A DNA stretch of 64,000 bases. Origin: an uncultured Rhodobacter sp. Its GTDB lineage: Bacteria; Pseudomonadota; Alphaproteobacteria; Rhodobacterales; Rhodobacteraceae. Shown one piece after another: positions 9,469 through 21,208 of the stretch. The stretch covers positions 124,001 through 188,000 of the forward strand of contig CAMFII010000009.1 of NCBI GenBank assembly GCA_945952585.1. Direction: 5' to 3'. The position numbers were made by a program, and so were the translations under genes. The notes below the pieces were generated by a model. The model was not told the DNA's origin and made no database searches. It was given only the letters and a program-made list of their open reading frames with translations. Positions within the stretch are counted from its first letter, which is position 1; the number at the start of each line of letters is the position of its first letter.

Positions 9469-10275
9469 ATGGACAAAACCAAGATCCACCCGTCAGCGGT
9501 CGTCCACCCCTCGGCGATCGTCGAGCCGGGCGCGGTGATCGGGGCGGGCTCGACCGTCGGGCCGTTTTCGCTGGTCGGGCCGAATGTGGTTCTGGGCGAG
9601 CGGGTCGAGGTGAAAAGCCATGTCGTCCTGACCGGCTGGTCCGAGATCGGCGACGAAACGGTCATCTTTCCCTTCGCCACCATCGGCGAGATCCCGCAGG
9701 ACCTGAAGTTCAAGGGCGAGAAGAGCCACCTCAAGGTCGGCAAGCGCTGCCGCATCCGCGAGGGCGTGACGCTAAACCTCGGCACCGAGGGGGGCGGCGG
9801 CTGGACCCGTATCGGGGACGACTGCCTGCTGATGACCGGCGTCCATGTCGGCCATGACAGCCAGGTCGGCGACCGGGTGATCCTTGGCAACGACGTGGCT
9901 TTGGCCGGTCATGTGGTGCTCGAGGATGACGTGATCGTCAGCGGCCTGTCGGGCGTGCACCAGTATGTCCGCGTCGGCCGTGGCGCCATCATCGGCGGCA
10001 TCACCATGGTCACCCATGACGTGATCCCCTATGGCCTTGTCCATGCCTCGCGCGGTGAGCTCGAGGGGCTGAACCTTGTCGGCCTGAAGCGGCGCGGCGT
10101 CGACCGTCCGGCGATCCATGCGCTGAGGGCGGCCTATGAGGAGCTGGCCAAGGGCGAGGGCACCTTCCTTGACCGGGCGCGGCGTCTGGCCGAGACCTCG
10201 GACGTGGCGCAGGTCAAGGAGATCGCAGAATTCATCCTCGGCCAGTCCGACCGCAACTTCCTGACCCCGAAATGA
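9469..10275 (+). CDS. lpxA: acyl-ACP--UDP-N-acetylglucosamine O-acyltransferase
   Basis: First step of lipid A synthesis: transfers a 3-hydroxyacyl chain to UDP-GlcNAc. The 268 residues show left-handed beta-helix hexapeptide repeats from residue 5 on (HPSAVVHPSAIVEPGAVIGA), the catalytic histidine region TGVHVGHDSQVGD, and a helical C-terminal domain. It overlaps lpxI by 4 bases. Confidence 0.96.
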   Translation: MDKTKIHPSAVVHPSAIVEPGAVIGAGSTVGPFSLVGPNVVLGERVEVKSHVVLTGWSEIGDETVIFPFATIGEIPQDLKFKGEKSHLKVGKRCRIREGVTLNLGTEGGGGWTRIGDDCLLMTGVHVGHDSQVGDRVILGNDVALAGHVVLEDDVIVSGLSGVHQYVRVGRGAIIGGITMVTHDVIPYGLVHASRGELEGLNLVGLKRRGVDRPAIHALRAAYEELAKGEGTFLDRARRLAETSDVAQVKEIAEFILGQSDRNFLTPK

Positions 10276-11090
10276 CCGGGCAGGGCGGCCGGGTCGCGAT
10301 CGTCTCGGGGCGGGGGGTGCTGCCCGCTCTGGTGGCCGGCGCGCTCGAGGCGCCTTTCGTCTGCGCCATGGAGGGTTTTCCGCCGGAAGGTATCGAACCC
10401 GACATGACCTTCCGGGTCGAGCGGCTGGTGCCCTTCCTCGATCACCTCCGCGACAGCGGCATCCAGACGGTTGTCTTCGCCGGCGCGGCGCAGCGGCCGC
10501 GACTGGACCCGGCATTGTTCGATGCGGCGACGGCGCAACTGGTGCCGCGGCTGTTGCCAGCGCTTCAGGGTGGCGATGACGCGCTCCTGCGGGCGGTGAT
10601 CGGGGTGTTCGAGGAGTGGGGACTGACCGTGGTTGGCGTCGATCAGGTCGCGCCCGATCTGGTGCCCGGCGCAGGGGTGCTCGCGGGCACGGTCTCGGCG
10701 GCCGATGAAAAGGACGCGGCGCGGGCGGCGGCGATCGTGGAAACGCTCGGGCCGATGGATGTGGGGCAGGGGGCGGTCGTGGCACAAGGCCTCTGCCTTG
10801 CCATCGAAGCGCTGCCCGGAACGGATGCCATGCTGGACTTCGTTGCGACCGCGCGGCCGGGCCTGAGGCTTCCGCCGAGCGCGAGGGGCCTGCTCTACAA
10901 GGCCCCGAAGCCGGGACAGGACCGCCGCATCGACCTGCCCGCGATCGGTCCCGCGACCGTGGCGAAAGCCGCTGCTGCCGGTCTTGCCGGGATCGCCTGG
11001 GCGGCAGGCGGCGCCCTGCTTCTCGACCGGCAGGCGACCATCGCGGCGGCCGAGGCGGCGGGTCTCTTCCTTTGGGCGCGGGAGCCATGA
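10272..11090 (+). CDS. lpxI: UDP-2,3-diacylglucosamine pyrophosphatase LpxI
   Basis: Hydrolyses UDP-2,3-diacylglucosamine to lipid X and UMP, replacing LpxH in many alphaproteobacteria. The protein (272 residues, formerly DUF1009) begins with VAIVSGRGVLPALVAGAL and includes VVFAGAAQRPRLDP, DALLRAVIGVFEEWGL and the C-terminal KAAAAGLAGIAWAAGGALLLD typical of the family. It sits between lpxA and lpxB with 4-base overlaps on both sides, the defining context for LpxI. Confidence 0.94.
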   Translation: MTGQGGRVAIVSGRGVLPALVAGALEAPFVCAMEGFPPEGIEPDMTFRVERLVPFLDHLRDSGIQTVVFAGAAQRPRLDPALFDAATAQLVPRLLPALQGGDDALLRAVIGVFEEWGLTVVGVDQVAPDLVPGAGVLAGTVSAADEKDAARAAAIVETLGPMDVGQGAVVAQGLCLAIEALPGTDAMLDFVATARPGLRLPPSARGLLYKAPKPGQDRRIDLPAIGPATVAKAAAAGLAGIAWAAGGALLLDRQATIAAAEAAGLFLWAREP

Positions 11091-12229
11091 AGCTCTACCT
11101 CATCGCCGGGGAGCCTTCGGGTGACCGGTTGGGGGCGGCGCTGATGGCCGGGATGAACCAGATTGCGCCAGGCTGCAGCTTCCGCGGCGTGGCCGGATCT
11201 GCGATGCAGGCGCAGGGGATGGAAAGCCTCTTTCCCATGCAGGAGCTGTCGGTGATGGGTCTGGCCGAGATCCTGCCGAAGTATTTCCACCTCAAGCGCC
11301 GTATCCGCGAGACGGCCGAGGATGTGATCGCCGCCGCCCCCGACGCGCTGGTGACGATCGACAGCCCGGATTTCTGCCTGCGGGTGGCGAAACTCGTCCG
11401 CGCCCGCCGCCCTGACCTGCGCACGATCCACTACGTTGCACCCTCGGTCTGGGCCTGGCGGCCGGGAAGGGCGGCGAAGATGGCGAAGGTCATCGACCAT
11501 GTGCTGGCGCTGCTGCCCTTCGAGCCGCGCTACATGACGGCCGCCGGAATGACCTGCGACTTCGTCGGCCATCCGGTCGTCACCGAACCGCTGGCCAGCG
11601 CCCAAGAAGTTCAGGCGTTCCGGGAAGTGATCGACGCCGTTGGCCAGCCCCTGCTGCTGGCCCTGCCCGGGTCGCGGCGGGGTGAGGTGGAACGGCTCTG
11701 CCCGCTGATCGGCGAGGTGCTGGGGCGGATCGTTCCGGATCTGCCTGGGCTGAAGGTCGTGCTTCCCACCGTGCCGAATGTGGCCGAGCAGGTGCGCGAG
11801 TTATCCGCCAGCTGGCCTGCCACGCCCCTGATCGTCGAGGAAGCCGCCGCCCGTCGCGCCGCCTTTGCTGCCGCTGATGTGGCGCTGGCTGCCTCCGGCA
11901 CGGTGTCGCTTGAACTCGCGGCCAACCGCGTGCCGATGGTCATCGCCTATACGATGAACCGGCTGACCAATGCGATCGCCATGCGCCTGTCGCTGGTCGA
12001 CACCTACACTCTGGTGAACCTCGTCTCGGAAACCCGGGCCATCCCGGAATTCGTGACCGACCGGTTCCGCGCTGATCTGGTCGCGCCGGCCGTCGAGCGG
12101 CTGTTCCGGGACGACGCTGCGCGCGCGGCCCAGATCAGCGCAATGGACCTCACGATGGCCCGGCTTGGCCGGGGCGGCGAAGCGCCGGGCGTCAGGGCGG
12201 CACGGTCGGTGCTGGCCCATCTGGCTTAG
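11087..12229 (+). CDS. lpxB: lipid-A-disaccharide synthase
   Basis: Glycosyltransferase family 19: condenses lipid X with UDP-diacylglucosamine to give the disaccharide core of lipid A. Motifs are MKLYLIAGEPSGD at the N terminus, HYVAPSVWAWRPGRA, FVGHPVV, ALPGSRRGEVERL and the acceptor/donor site ASGTVSLELA. The ATG at 11087 overlaps the lpxI stop as ATGA and gives 380 residues. It closes the forward envelope run; two hairpins follow immediately. Confidence 0.96.
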   Translation: MKLYLIAGEPSGDRLGAALMAGMNQIAPGCSFRGVAGSAMQAQGMESLFPMQELSVMGLAEILPKYFHLKRRIRETAEDVIAAAPDALVTIDSPDFCLRVAKLVRARRPDLRTIHYVAPSVWAWRPGRAAKMAKVIDHVLALLPFEPRYMTAAGMTCDFVGHPVVTEPLASAQEVQAFREVIDAVGQPLLLALPGSRRGEVERLCPLIGEVLGRIVPDLPGLKVVLPTVPNVAEQVRELSASWPATPLIVEEAAARRAAFAAADVALAASGTVSLELAANRVPMVIAYTMNRLTNAIAMRLSLVDTYTLVNLVSETRAIPEFVTDRFRADLVAPAVERLFRDDAARAAQISAMDLTMARLGRGGEAPGVRAARSVLAHLA

Positions 12230-12231
12230 AC

Positions 12232-12281
12232 GAATTTTCTACGAAAATTCCGGCACCAGGCTGATTTTTCGTAGAAAAATC
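12232..12281. terminator. twin hairpins between convergent lpxB and mnmA
   Basis: Two perfect short inverted repeats lie back to back in the 54-bp gap between convergent genes. They are GAATTTTC-TAC-GAAAATTC (12232-12250) and GATTTTTC-GTA-GAAAAATC (12263-12281). Their cores TTTTCTACGAAAA and TTTTCGTAGAAAA are exact reverse complements of each other. A bidirectional terminator is the simplest reading, but the AT-rich stems are atypical, so a protein-binding role is possible. Confidence 0.5.
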
Positions 12282-12283
12282 GT

Positions 12284-13423
12284 TCAGCGCCCGCGCCAGA
12301 TCCAGCCGCCGCCATGGATGCGGCTGCCTTCCGGCGCGTAGAAGACACAGGCCTGCCCGGCCGAAACCCCATCCTCGGGCGACAGAAGCTCCACTTCCGC
12401 TTCGGTCGCCGAAAGCGGCCGCAGGATCGCCGGGCGCGGCGCGCGGGTCGAGCGGACCTTGACCGAGAGGTGCCATTCCGGCTGGCTGTCGAAGGGCGCA
12501 TCGCCCAGCCAGTTGATCTCGCGCACCGGGATCACCCGCGTTGCCAGCGCCTCTTTCGGCCCGACGATCACGCGCCGAGTCTCGGGATCGAGCTTCAGCA
12601 CGTAAAGCGGATCGCCCGTCCCGCCGATGCCAAGGCCGCGCCGCTGCCCGACGGTGTAGTGGATCACGCCGCGATGGGTGCCGAGCACGTTGCCGGCTAG
12701 ATCGACGATCTCGCCCGGCTCGGCCGCACCCGGGCGCAGCTTTTCGATCACCGCCGCATAGTTCCCGTTCGGGACAAAGCAGATGTCCTGGCTGTCGGGC
12801 TTGTCGGCGACGGCCAGGCCGTACCGCGCGGCAAGCGCCCGCGTCTCCGCCTTCGACGCAAGGTGCCCGAGCGGGAAGCGCAGGAAGGACAGCTGCTCGC
12901 GCGTGGTCGAGAACAGGAAATAGCTCTGGTCGCGCACCGGGTCCGCCGCCATGTGCAGTTCCGGCCCCGCGAGCCCGACCTTGCGCTGGATGTAATGGCC
13001 GGTCGCCATGCAGTCGGCGTCGAGTTCCTTTGCGGTCTGCAGCAGGTCCTTGAACTTCACGCGTTCATTGCAACGGATGCAAGGCACCGGCGTCGCCCCT
13101 GCCAGATAGGCATCGGCGAATTCGTCGATCACCGCCTCGCGGAAAGTGTTCTCGTAATCGAGGACGTAATGGGGAAAGCCCATGGCCTCGGCCACGCGGC
13201 GGGCATCGTGGATGTCGCGACCGGCGCAGCAGGCGCCCTTCTTGGCCAGGGCCGCGCCGTGGTCATAGAGCTGCAGCGTCACGCCAACGACGTCATAGCC
13301 TTCCTCGGCCAGTTGCGCCGCCACGACGGAACTGTCGACGCCGCCCGACATGGCGACGACCACTCGGGTCGCCGAAGGGGGCTTGGGCAGGCCCAGGGAA
13401 TTCAGGGGCTGGTCGAGGGGCAT
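12284..13423 (-). CDS. mnmA: tRNA-specific 2-thiouridylase MnmA
   Basis: Adds sulfur to U34 of tRNA-Lys, -Glu and -Gln. The ATP-binding PP-loop SGGVDSSV lies at residues 26-33. The two catalytic-cysteine regions are [11 protein letters not shown] and [12 protein letters not shown], followed by the [18 protein letters not shown] segment and a C-terminal beta domain. The protein has 379 residues. It faces lpxB and is divergent from sciP with a 152-bp shared upstream region. Confidence 0.96.
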   Translation of the reverse strand: MPLDQPLNSLGLPKPPSATRVVVAMSGGVDSSVVAAQLAEEGYDVVGVTLQLYDHGAALAKKGACCAGRDIHDARRVAEAMGFPHYVLDYENTFREAVIDEFADAYLAGATPVPCIRCNERVKFKDLLQTAKELDADCMATGHYIQRKVGLAGPELHMAADPVRDQSYFLFSTTREQLSFLRFPLGHLASKAETRALAARYGLAVADKPDSQDICFVPNGNYAAVIEKLRPGAAEPGEIVDLAGNVLGTHRGVIHYTVGQRRGLGIGGTGDPLYVLKLDPETRRVIVGPKEALATRVIPVREINWLGDAPFDSQPEWHLSVKVRSTRAPRPAILRPLSATEAEVELLSPEDGVSAGQACVFYAPEGSRIHGGGWIWRGR

Positions 13424-13575
13424 GGGTCTTTTTCCGGGAAGGGCGGAACGGCTCCGCGAAGTCCGCAGGAATATAGGAAAATCCTCGACACTCTCAACCC
13501 CCCGGTTTCAGGGCCGGTTAAGGCTGTTCTGCAAGGCTGGTCCAATCCATGGGGATGGGACAACAGGGGTAAGCG

Positions 13576-13854
13576 ATGTATCTCAAGAAAGTCGATGGTC
13601 CGCGACAGGTCACGCTGCCGGATGGCAGCGTGCTCAGCCGCGCCGATCTGCCGCCCGCCGACACGGAAAGATGGGTGGCCAGCCGCAAGGCAATCGTGGT
13701 CCGCGCCGTCGCCTACGGCCTTCTCAGCCAGTCCGAAGCGCTTGAACGCTACGGCCTGTCGGAGGAGGAGCTGGCGTTGTGGACATCGGCCGTCCTCCAG
13801 CACGGGGAAAAGGCGCTGAAGGTCACGACAATTCAAAAGTATAGACAACCTTAA
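13576..13854 (+). CDS. sciP: SciP-like CtrA inhibitor (DUF1153 family)
   Basis: In Caulobacter, SciP binds CtrA and blocks activation of CtrA-dependent promoters. This 92-residue protein is a DUF1153 member: it begins MYLKKVDGPRQVTLPDG, and residues about 33-70 (RWVASRKAIVVRAVAYGL, then LSQSEALERYGLSEEEL) form a Trp-repressor-like helix-turn-helix. A GGGGTAAG sequence precedes the ATG. It lies directly upstream of ctrA, on the same strand with a 93-bp gap. The immediate linkage supports the assignment; the function is inferred from Caulobacter. Confidence 0.85.
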   Translation: MYLKKVDGPRQVTLPDGSVLSRADLPPADTERWVASRKAIVVRAVAYGLLSQSEALERYGLSEEELALWTSAVLQHGEKALKVTTIQKYRQP

Positions 13855-13880
13855 ATTGTTTGACCGCATTCGCTTTCTGG

Positions 13881-13895
13881 GTAACGTCCAATTAA
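13881..13895 (+). promoter_or_regulatory. candidate CtrA box upstream of ctrA
   Basis: GTAA-CGTCCAA-TTAA matches the CtrA consensus TTAA-N7-TTAA at seven of eight fixed positions with the exact 7-bp spacing, 53 bp before the ctrA start. Autoregulation of ctrA is known in Caulobacter; here it is inferred. Confidence 0.45.
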
Positions 13896-13947
13896 CCAAT
13901 GCATCGCAGGGTTGATTAAGACAAGAGTTGCAGCCGGAGTGAATGGA

Positions 13948-14658
13948 ATGCGGATACTTCTGGTCGAGGACGATCCGACCACCTCGCGCAGCATCGAGAT
14001 GATGCTGACGCATGCCAATCTGAACGTCTATTGCACCGATCTGGGCGAGGAAGGCATCGATCTTGCCAAGCTCTACGACTATGACCTGATCCTGCTCGAC
14101 CTGAACCTGCCGGACATGACCGGGCATGAGGTGCTGCGCCAGCTGCGCCTTGCACGGATCGACACGCCGATCCTGATCCTGTCAGGGTCCGATGATACTG
14201 ACAACAAGATCAAGGGCTTCGGCTTCGGGGCCGACGATTACCTGACCAAGCCCTTCCACCGCGACGAACTGGTCGCCCGCATCCACGCGATCATCCGCCG
14301 GTCGAAGGGGCATTCGCAATCGGTGATCCGGACCGGTCCGATCAACGTGAATCTCGACGCCAAGACGGTCGATGTCGACGGCAAGTCGGTCCATCTGACC
14401 GGCAAGGAATACCAGATGCTGGAACTGCTGTCCCTGCGCAAGGGAACGACGCTGACGAAGGAAATGTTCCTCAACCATCTTTATGGCGGGATGGATGAAC
14501 CGGAACTGAAGATCATCGACGTCTTCATCTGCAAGTTGCGCAAGAAACTGGCAGAAGCGACTGGCGGCACCAATCTGATCGAAACGGTCTGGGGCCGCGG
14601 CTATGTGCTGCGCGACCCGATGCAGCAACCGCAGCGGCGCATGGCGGCAGGCGCCTGA
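13948..14658 (+). CDS. ctrA: response regulator CtrA, cell-cycle master regulator
   Basis: OmpR-type two-component regulator. The N-terminal receiver domain begins [20 protein letters not shown], the phosphoacceptor is Asp51 ([11 protein letters not shown]), and ADDYLTKPF holds the conserved lysine. The C-terminal winged helix contains [17 protein letters not shown] and [11 protein letters not shown]. The ATG at 13948 gives 236 residues, the CtrA length; a GGAG lies upstream. In Rhodobacter relatives CtrA controls motility and gene transfer agents rather than being essential. It is paired with sciP just upstream. Confidence 0.96.
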   Translation: MRILLVEDDPTTSRSIEMMLTHANLNVYCTDLGEEGIDLAKLYDYDLILLDLNLPDMTGHEVLRQLRLARIDTPILILSGSDDTDNKIKGFGFGADDYLTKPFHRDELVARIHAIIRRSKGHSQSVIRTGPINVNLDAKTVDVDGKSVHLTGKEYQMLELLSLRKGTTLTKEMFLNHLYGGMDEPELKIIDVFICKLRKKLAEATGGTNLIETVWGRGYVLRDPMQQPQRRMAAGA

Positions 14659-14684
14659 CGCCACTTGGACTGACACCGGCGAAA

Positions 14685-14752
14685 GGGGGCTTTGCGCCCC
14701 CGGTCCGGATTGCATCCGGACCTCCCCCCGCAGGGTATTTGTCGAGGAGAAC
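14685..14752 (+). repeat. 3'-end structured repeat, copy A (after ctrA)
   Basis: It has two perfect hairpins, GGGGGC-TTTGC-GCCCCC (14685-14701) and GGTCCGGAT-TGC-ATCCGGACC (14702-14722), followed by CCCCCGCAGGGTATTT. Copies with the same layout occur at 19437 and, in shorter form and reversed, at 57341. All sit just downstream of a gene and point the same way as it. The first hairpin may help end ctrA transcription. No gene is seen in the rest of the 196-bp gap. Confidence 0.7.
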
Positions 14753-14824
14753 GTGCGGACTGCCATCGCAGCTTCATCCGCCGATCGGTTTGCCGGGCTG
14801 GACCTTGGACCTGCGGCCTCCTAA

Positions 14825-19059
<4,235 letters not shown>

Positions 19060-19075
19060 CGGAAAGTTCGCGTAT

Positions 19076-19090
19076 GTTCTCCTAAAGTTC
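19076..19090 (+). promoter_or_regulatory. SOS (LexA) box, alphaproteobacterial type
   Basis: GTTC-TCCTAAA-GTTC matches the alphaproteobacterial LexA operator GTTC-N7-GTTC exactly. It lies 56 bp before a 40-codon gene. A degenerate second site, GAAC-AAATGAG-CAAC, follows at about 19114-19128. Confidence 0.7.
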
Positions 19091-19145
19091 TTTACAGAGA
19101 GCGAATCATGTGAGAACAAATGAGCAACACAGAACGGAGGTTGCC

Positions 19146-19268
19146 ATGCTGAACGAAGTGAAAGAGACGCTTGCGAATTCGTCCCGCACCCTGATCGAGG
19201 ATGCGCTTGGTGTGGTGACCCTGTTCGGCCTGTTGATGGCGGCGCTCAACCTTCCGGTCTTTTCCTGA
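19146..19268 (+). CDS. small membrane protein (40 aa) behind an SOS box
   Basis: A 40-codon frame beginning MLNEVKETLANSSRTL, with a hydrophobic helix at roughly residues 20-39 (ALGVVTLFGLLMAALNLPVF). It has a strong ribosome site ACGGAGG 5 bases before the ATG, and an intrinsic terminator follows. A perfect GTTC-N7-GTTC LexA box lies in its promoter region. I do not recognise a named family. The size, single membrane helix and SOS control recall the Caulobacter division inhibitor SidA (29 aa) without visible sequence identity, so an SOS checkpoint role is inference only. Confidence 0.65.
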   Translation: MLNEVKETLANSSRTLIEDALGVVTLFGLLMAALNLPVFS

Positions 19269-19386
19269 ACTGCCTCGCGTTCTGCTGACGGGCCCGCGGC
19301 TGCCCCAGCCGCGCCCGGCGCGCCGGTTCGCCTAGCCGACGCCCCCGGTGTTCCCCAGCACCTTTGCCCGACAGACGCGTTCCTCG

Positions 19387-19426
19387 CCGCCGCCATCCGC
19401 CCGGATGTGCGGCGGTCTTTTCATTT
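19387..19426 (+). terminator. intrinsic terminator after the SOS small gene
   Basis: The stem pairs CCGCCGC with GCGGCGG and continues as CATCCG/CGGATG around a two-base tip, followed by TCTTTTCATTT. This is a classical GC stem with a T run on the forward strand. Confidence 0.7.
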
Positions 19427-19436
19427 GCGAGCAACA

Positions 19437-19491
19437 GGGGGCGCTGCCCCCTCGGCGCGTGCCGCGCCTCACCCCCGGGGTATTTCGGCCA
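19437..19491 (+). repeat. 3'-end structured repeat, copy B
   Basis: GGGGGC-GCT-GCCCCC (19437-19451), then GGCGCG-TGC-CGCGCC (19454-19468), then CACCCCCGGGGTATTTCGG. The layout equals copy A: the second hairpin keeps the TGC loop while its stem sequence differs yet still pairs. Confidence 0.65.
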
Positions 19492-19500
19492 AGAAGAAAC

Positions 19501-19950
19501 TCAGGCCGCGCCGGAGGTTTCGGCCGCCGTCATCGCCTCGGACGCGGCATCGAGCGCCAGCAGGATCGAGGCATGACGGTTGGCATAGTCGCGGGCAGCA
19601 ATCAGCACTTCGAGGCCGTCGAAAGGCGCGGCGGGGGCGGGGCCGTTTTCCTTGAGCATGGCCCGCAGTTCGTCGCGCGCACGGTCGACCTCGGCATGGC
19701 TCCGGCCGATCAAGGCCCGGCCGACGACGCTGGCCGAGGCTTGGCCAAGCGCGCAAGCCTTCACGTCCTGCGCGAAGTCGGCGATCCGGCCGTCCTTCAG
19801 CACCACGTCCATGGTCACGGTGGAACCGCAAAGCGGCGACCGGCGGCGGGCAGAACCCTGCGGCGCAGGCAGGCGGCCCATATGCGGAATATCGGCCGCA
19901 AGTTCGAGGATGCGGGCCGAATAGAGGCGGAGGAGGTCGCTGTCGCTCAT
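19501..19950 (-). CDS. NifU/IscU-like iron-sulfur scaffold protein
   Basis: Belongs to the IscU/NifU N-terminal fold used to assemble or pass on Fe-S clusters. In its 149 residues (from the ATG at 19950), two of the three usual cluster cysteines are visible (SPLCGST and VKACALGQAS). The third, normally in the C-terminal helix region, is absent: the segment reads NRHASILLALDA. This variant may have lost stable cluster binding or may use another ligand. It stands alone, divergent from hisI by 64 bp. The open frame upstream of 19950 is not conserved-looking. Confidence 0.78.
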   Translation of the reverse strand: MSDSDLLRLYSARILELAADIPHMGRLPAPQGSARRRSPLCGSTVTMDVVLKDGRIADFAQDVKACALGQASASVVGRALIGRSHAEVDRARDELRAMLKENGPAPAAPFDGLEVLIAARDYANRHASILLALDAASEAMTAAETSGAA

Positions 19951-20014
19951 CTCTTTCCCTCGGGCGGGTTCCCCCCTAGATAGGCGACGGTCTCGTGAAT
20001 GGAAAGGACGGCCC

Positions 20015-20371
20015 ATGGCCTTCGACCCCGCCAGCCTCAAGTTCGATGCCGCCGGCCTCATCCCCGCGATCGCCCAGGACCATGCCTCGGGCGAGGTGCT
20101 CATGTTCGCCTGGATGAACGCGGCCTCGGTCGCGAAGACGCTGGAAACGGGGCGTGTCACCTATTGGTCCCGGTCGCGGGCCGAGTTCTGGGAAAAGGGC
20201 CTGACCTCGGGCCATGTGCAGCGGCTGGTCGAGATGCGGATCGACTGCGACCGAGACTGCCTGCTGCTGCTGGTCGACCAGTCCGGCCCGGCCTGTCACA
20301 CCAACCGTCGCTCCTGTTTCTACACGGCGGTCCGGGACGGGGCCGAGGTCGAGATCCTGAAGCCGCTATAG
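20015..20371 (+). CDS. hisI: phosphoribosyl-AMP cyclohydrolase
   Basis: Third step of histidine synthesis: opens the adenine ring of phosphoribosyl-AMP. The 118 residues contain LMFAWMNAAS, TYWSRSRAEFWEKG, the metal-binding DCDRDCLLLLV and the terminal GPACHTNRRSCFY cysteines. It is a stand-alone cyclohydrolase, without the HisE pyrophosphohydrolase domain. The ATG at 20015 has GGAAAGGAC before it. Its 3' end overlaps convergent gluQ by 6 bases. Confidence 0.95.
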   Translation: MAFDPASLKFDAAGLIPAIAQDHASGEVLMFAWMNAASVAKTLETGRVTYWSRSRAEFWEKGLTSGHVQRLVEMRIDCDRDCLLLLVDQSGPACHTNRRSCFYTAVRDGAEVEILKPL

Positions 20372-21208
20372 CCCGACCATCGCCCGGATGTCTGCGGGCG
20401 AAGCCCCATCCTTTCGGTAGAGCGCGATGGCGCGCGCGTCGTCGCGTTTCGCCAGGCGCTTGCCTTGATCGTCACGGATCAGATCGTGGTGCCAATAGGT
20501 TGTCGTCGGAAGATCAAGCAGGCGCTGAAGCAGGACGTGGATTGCCGTGGCGTCGAAAAGATCGACCCCGCGCACCACTTCGGTGATGCCTTGGGTGGCG
20601 TCATCCACTGTCACCGAGAGGTGGTAGGACGTGCCCATGTCACGTCGGGCAAGGACCACGTCGCCGACGGTGTCTTTCATCTGCAGTGGCTGGAGCACGT
20701 GAAGGCCGGTGTGCAAGGGGCCGATTTCATGGAAGGAAACCGGACCTACAAGCGCTGTCGCCTTCGCCATGTTCAGACGGATGGCGTCCTGTGGGCCGGC
20801 TTCGGACATCGACCTGTGACGGCAGGTGCCGGGATAGATCAGCCCATCCGGCCCCGTGGCGCCCTCCTGCGGGGCAGACACTGCCGCGCGGATATCGGAG
20901 CGGGTGCAGCGGCAGGGATAGGTCAGGCCGAGCGCCGCCAGCCGGTCGAGGGCCTCGGCATAGGCGGGGAGGCGGTCGGACTGGCGCATCACCGGCTCAG
21001 GCCAGCTTAGCCCTAACCAGTGCAGGTCATCGTAGATCTGCGCCTCCCAGTCCGGACGACAGCGGGAGCGATCGATGTCCTCGATGCGGAGCAGGAAGGT
21101 GCCGCCCTGCGCCTGCGCGCGGTTAAAGGCGGTTACTGCCGAATAGGCGTGGCCAAGGTGCAAGGGCCCCGTTGGCGACGGGGCGAAGCGGGTCAGGTAG
21201 CTAGCCAT
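20366..21208 (-). CDS. gluQ: glutamyl-Q tRNA(Asp) synthetase
   Basis: Truncated glutamyl-tRNA synthetase homologue that attaches glutamate to queuosine at the wobble base of tRNA-Asp. It has the class I signatures [15 protein letters not shown] (HIGH) and [10 protein letters not shown] (KMSKS-like), zinc ligands CRCTRS and YPGTCRH, and no anticodon-binding domain. Its 280 residues are typical of GluQRS against about 470 for GltX. The start lies inside the end of trmFO (16-base overlap), so the two are probably cotranscribed tRNA-modification genes. Confidence 0.93.
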   Translation of the reverse strand: MASYLTRFAPSPTGPLHLGHAYSAVTAFNRAQAQGGTFLLRIEDIDRSRCRPDWEAQIYDDLHWLGLSWPEPVMRQSDRLPAYAEALDRLAALGLTYPCRCTRSDIRAAVSAPQEGATGPDGLIYPGTCRHRSMSEAGPQDAIRLNMAKATALVGPVSFHEIGPLHTGLHVLQPLQMKDTVGDVVLARRDMGTSYHLSVTVDDATQGITEVVRGVDLFDATAIHVLLQRLLDLPTTTYWHHDLIRDDQGKRLAKRDDARAIALYRKDGASPADIRAMVGL

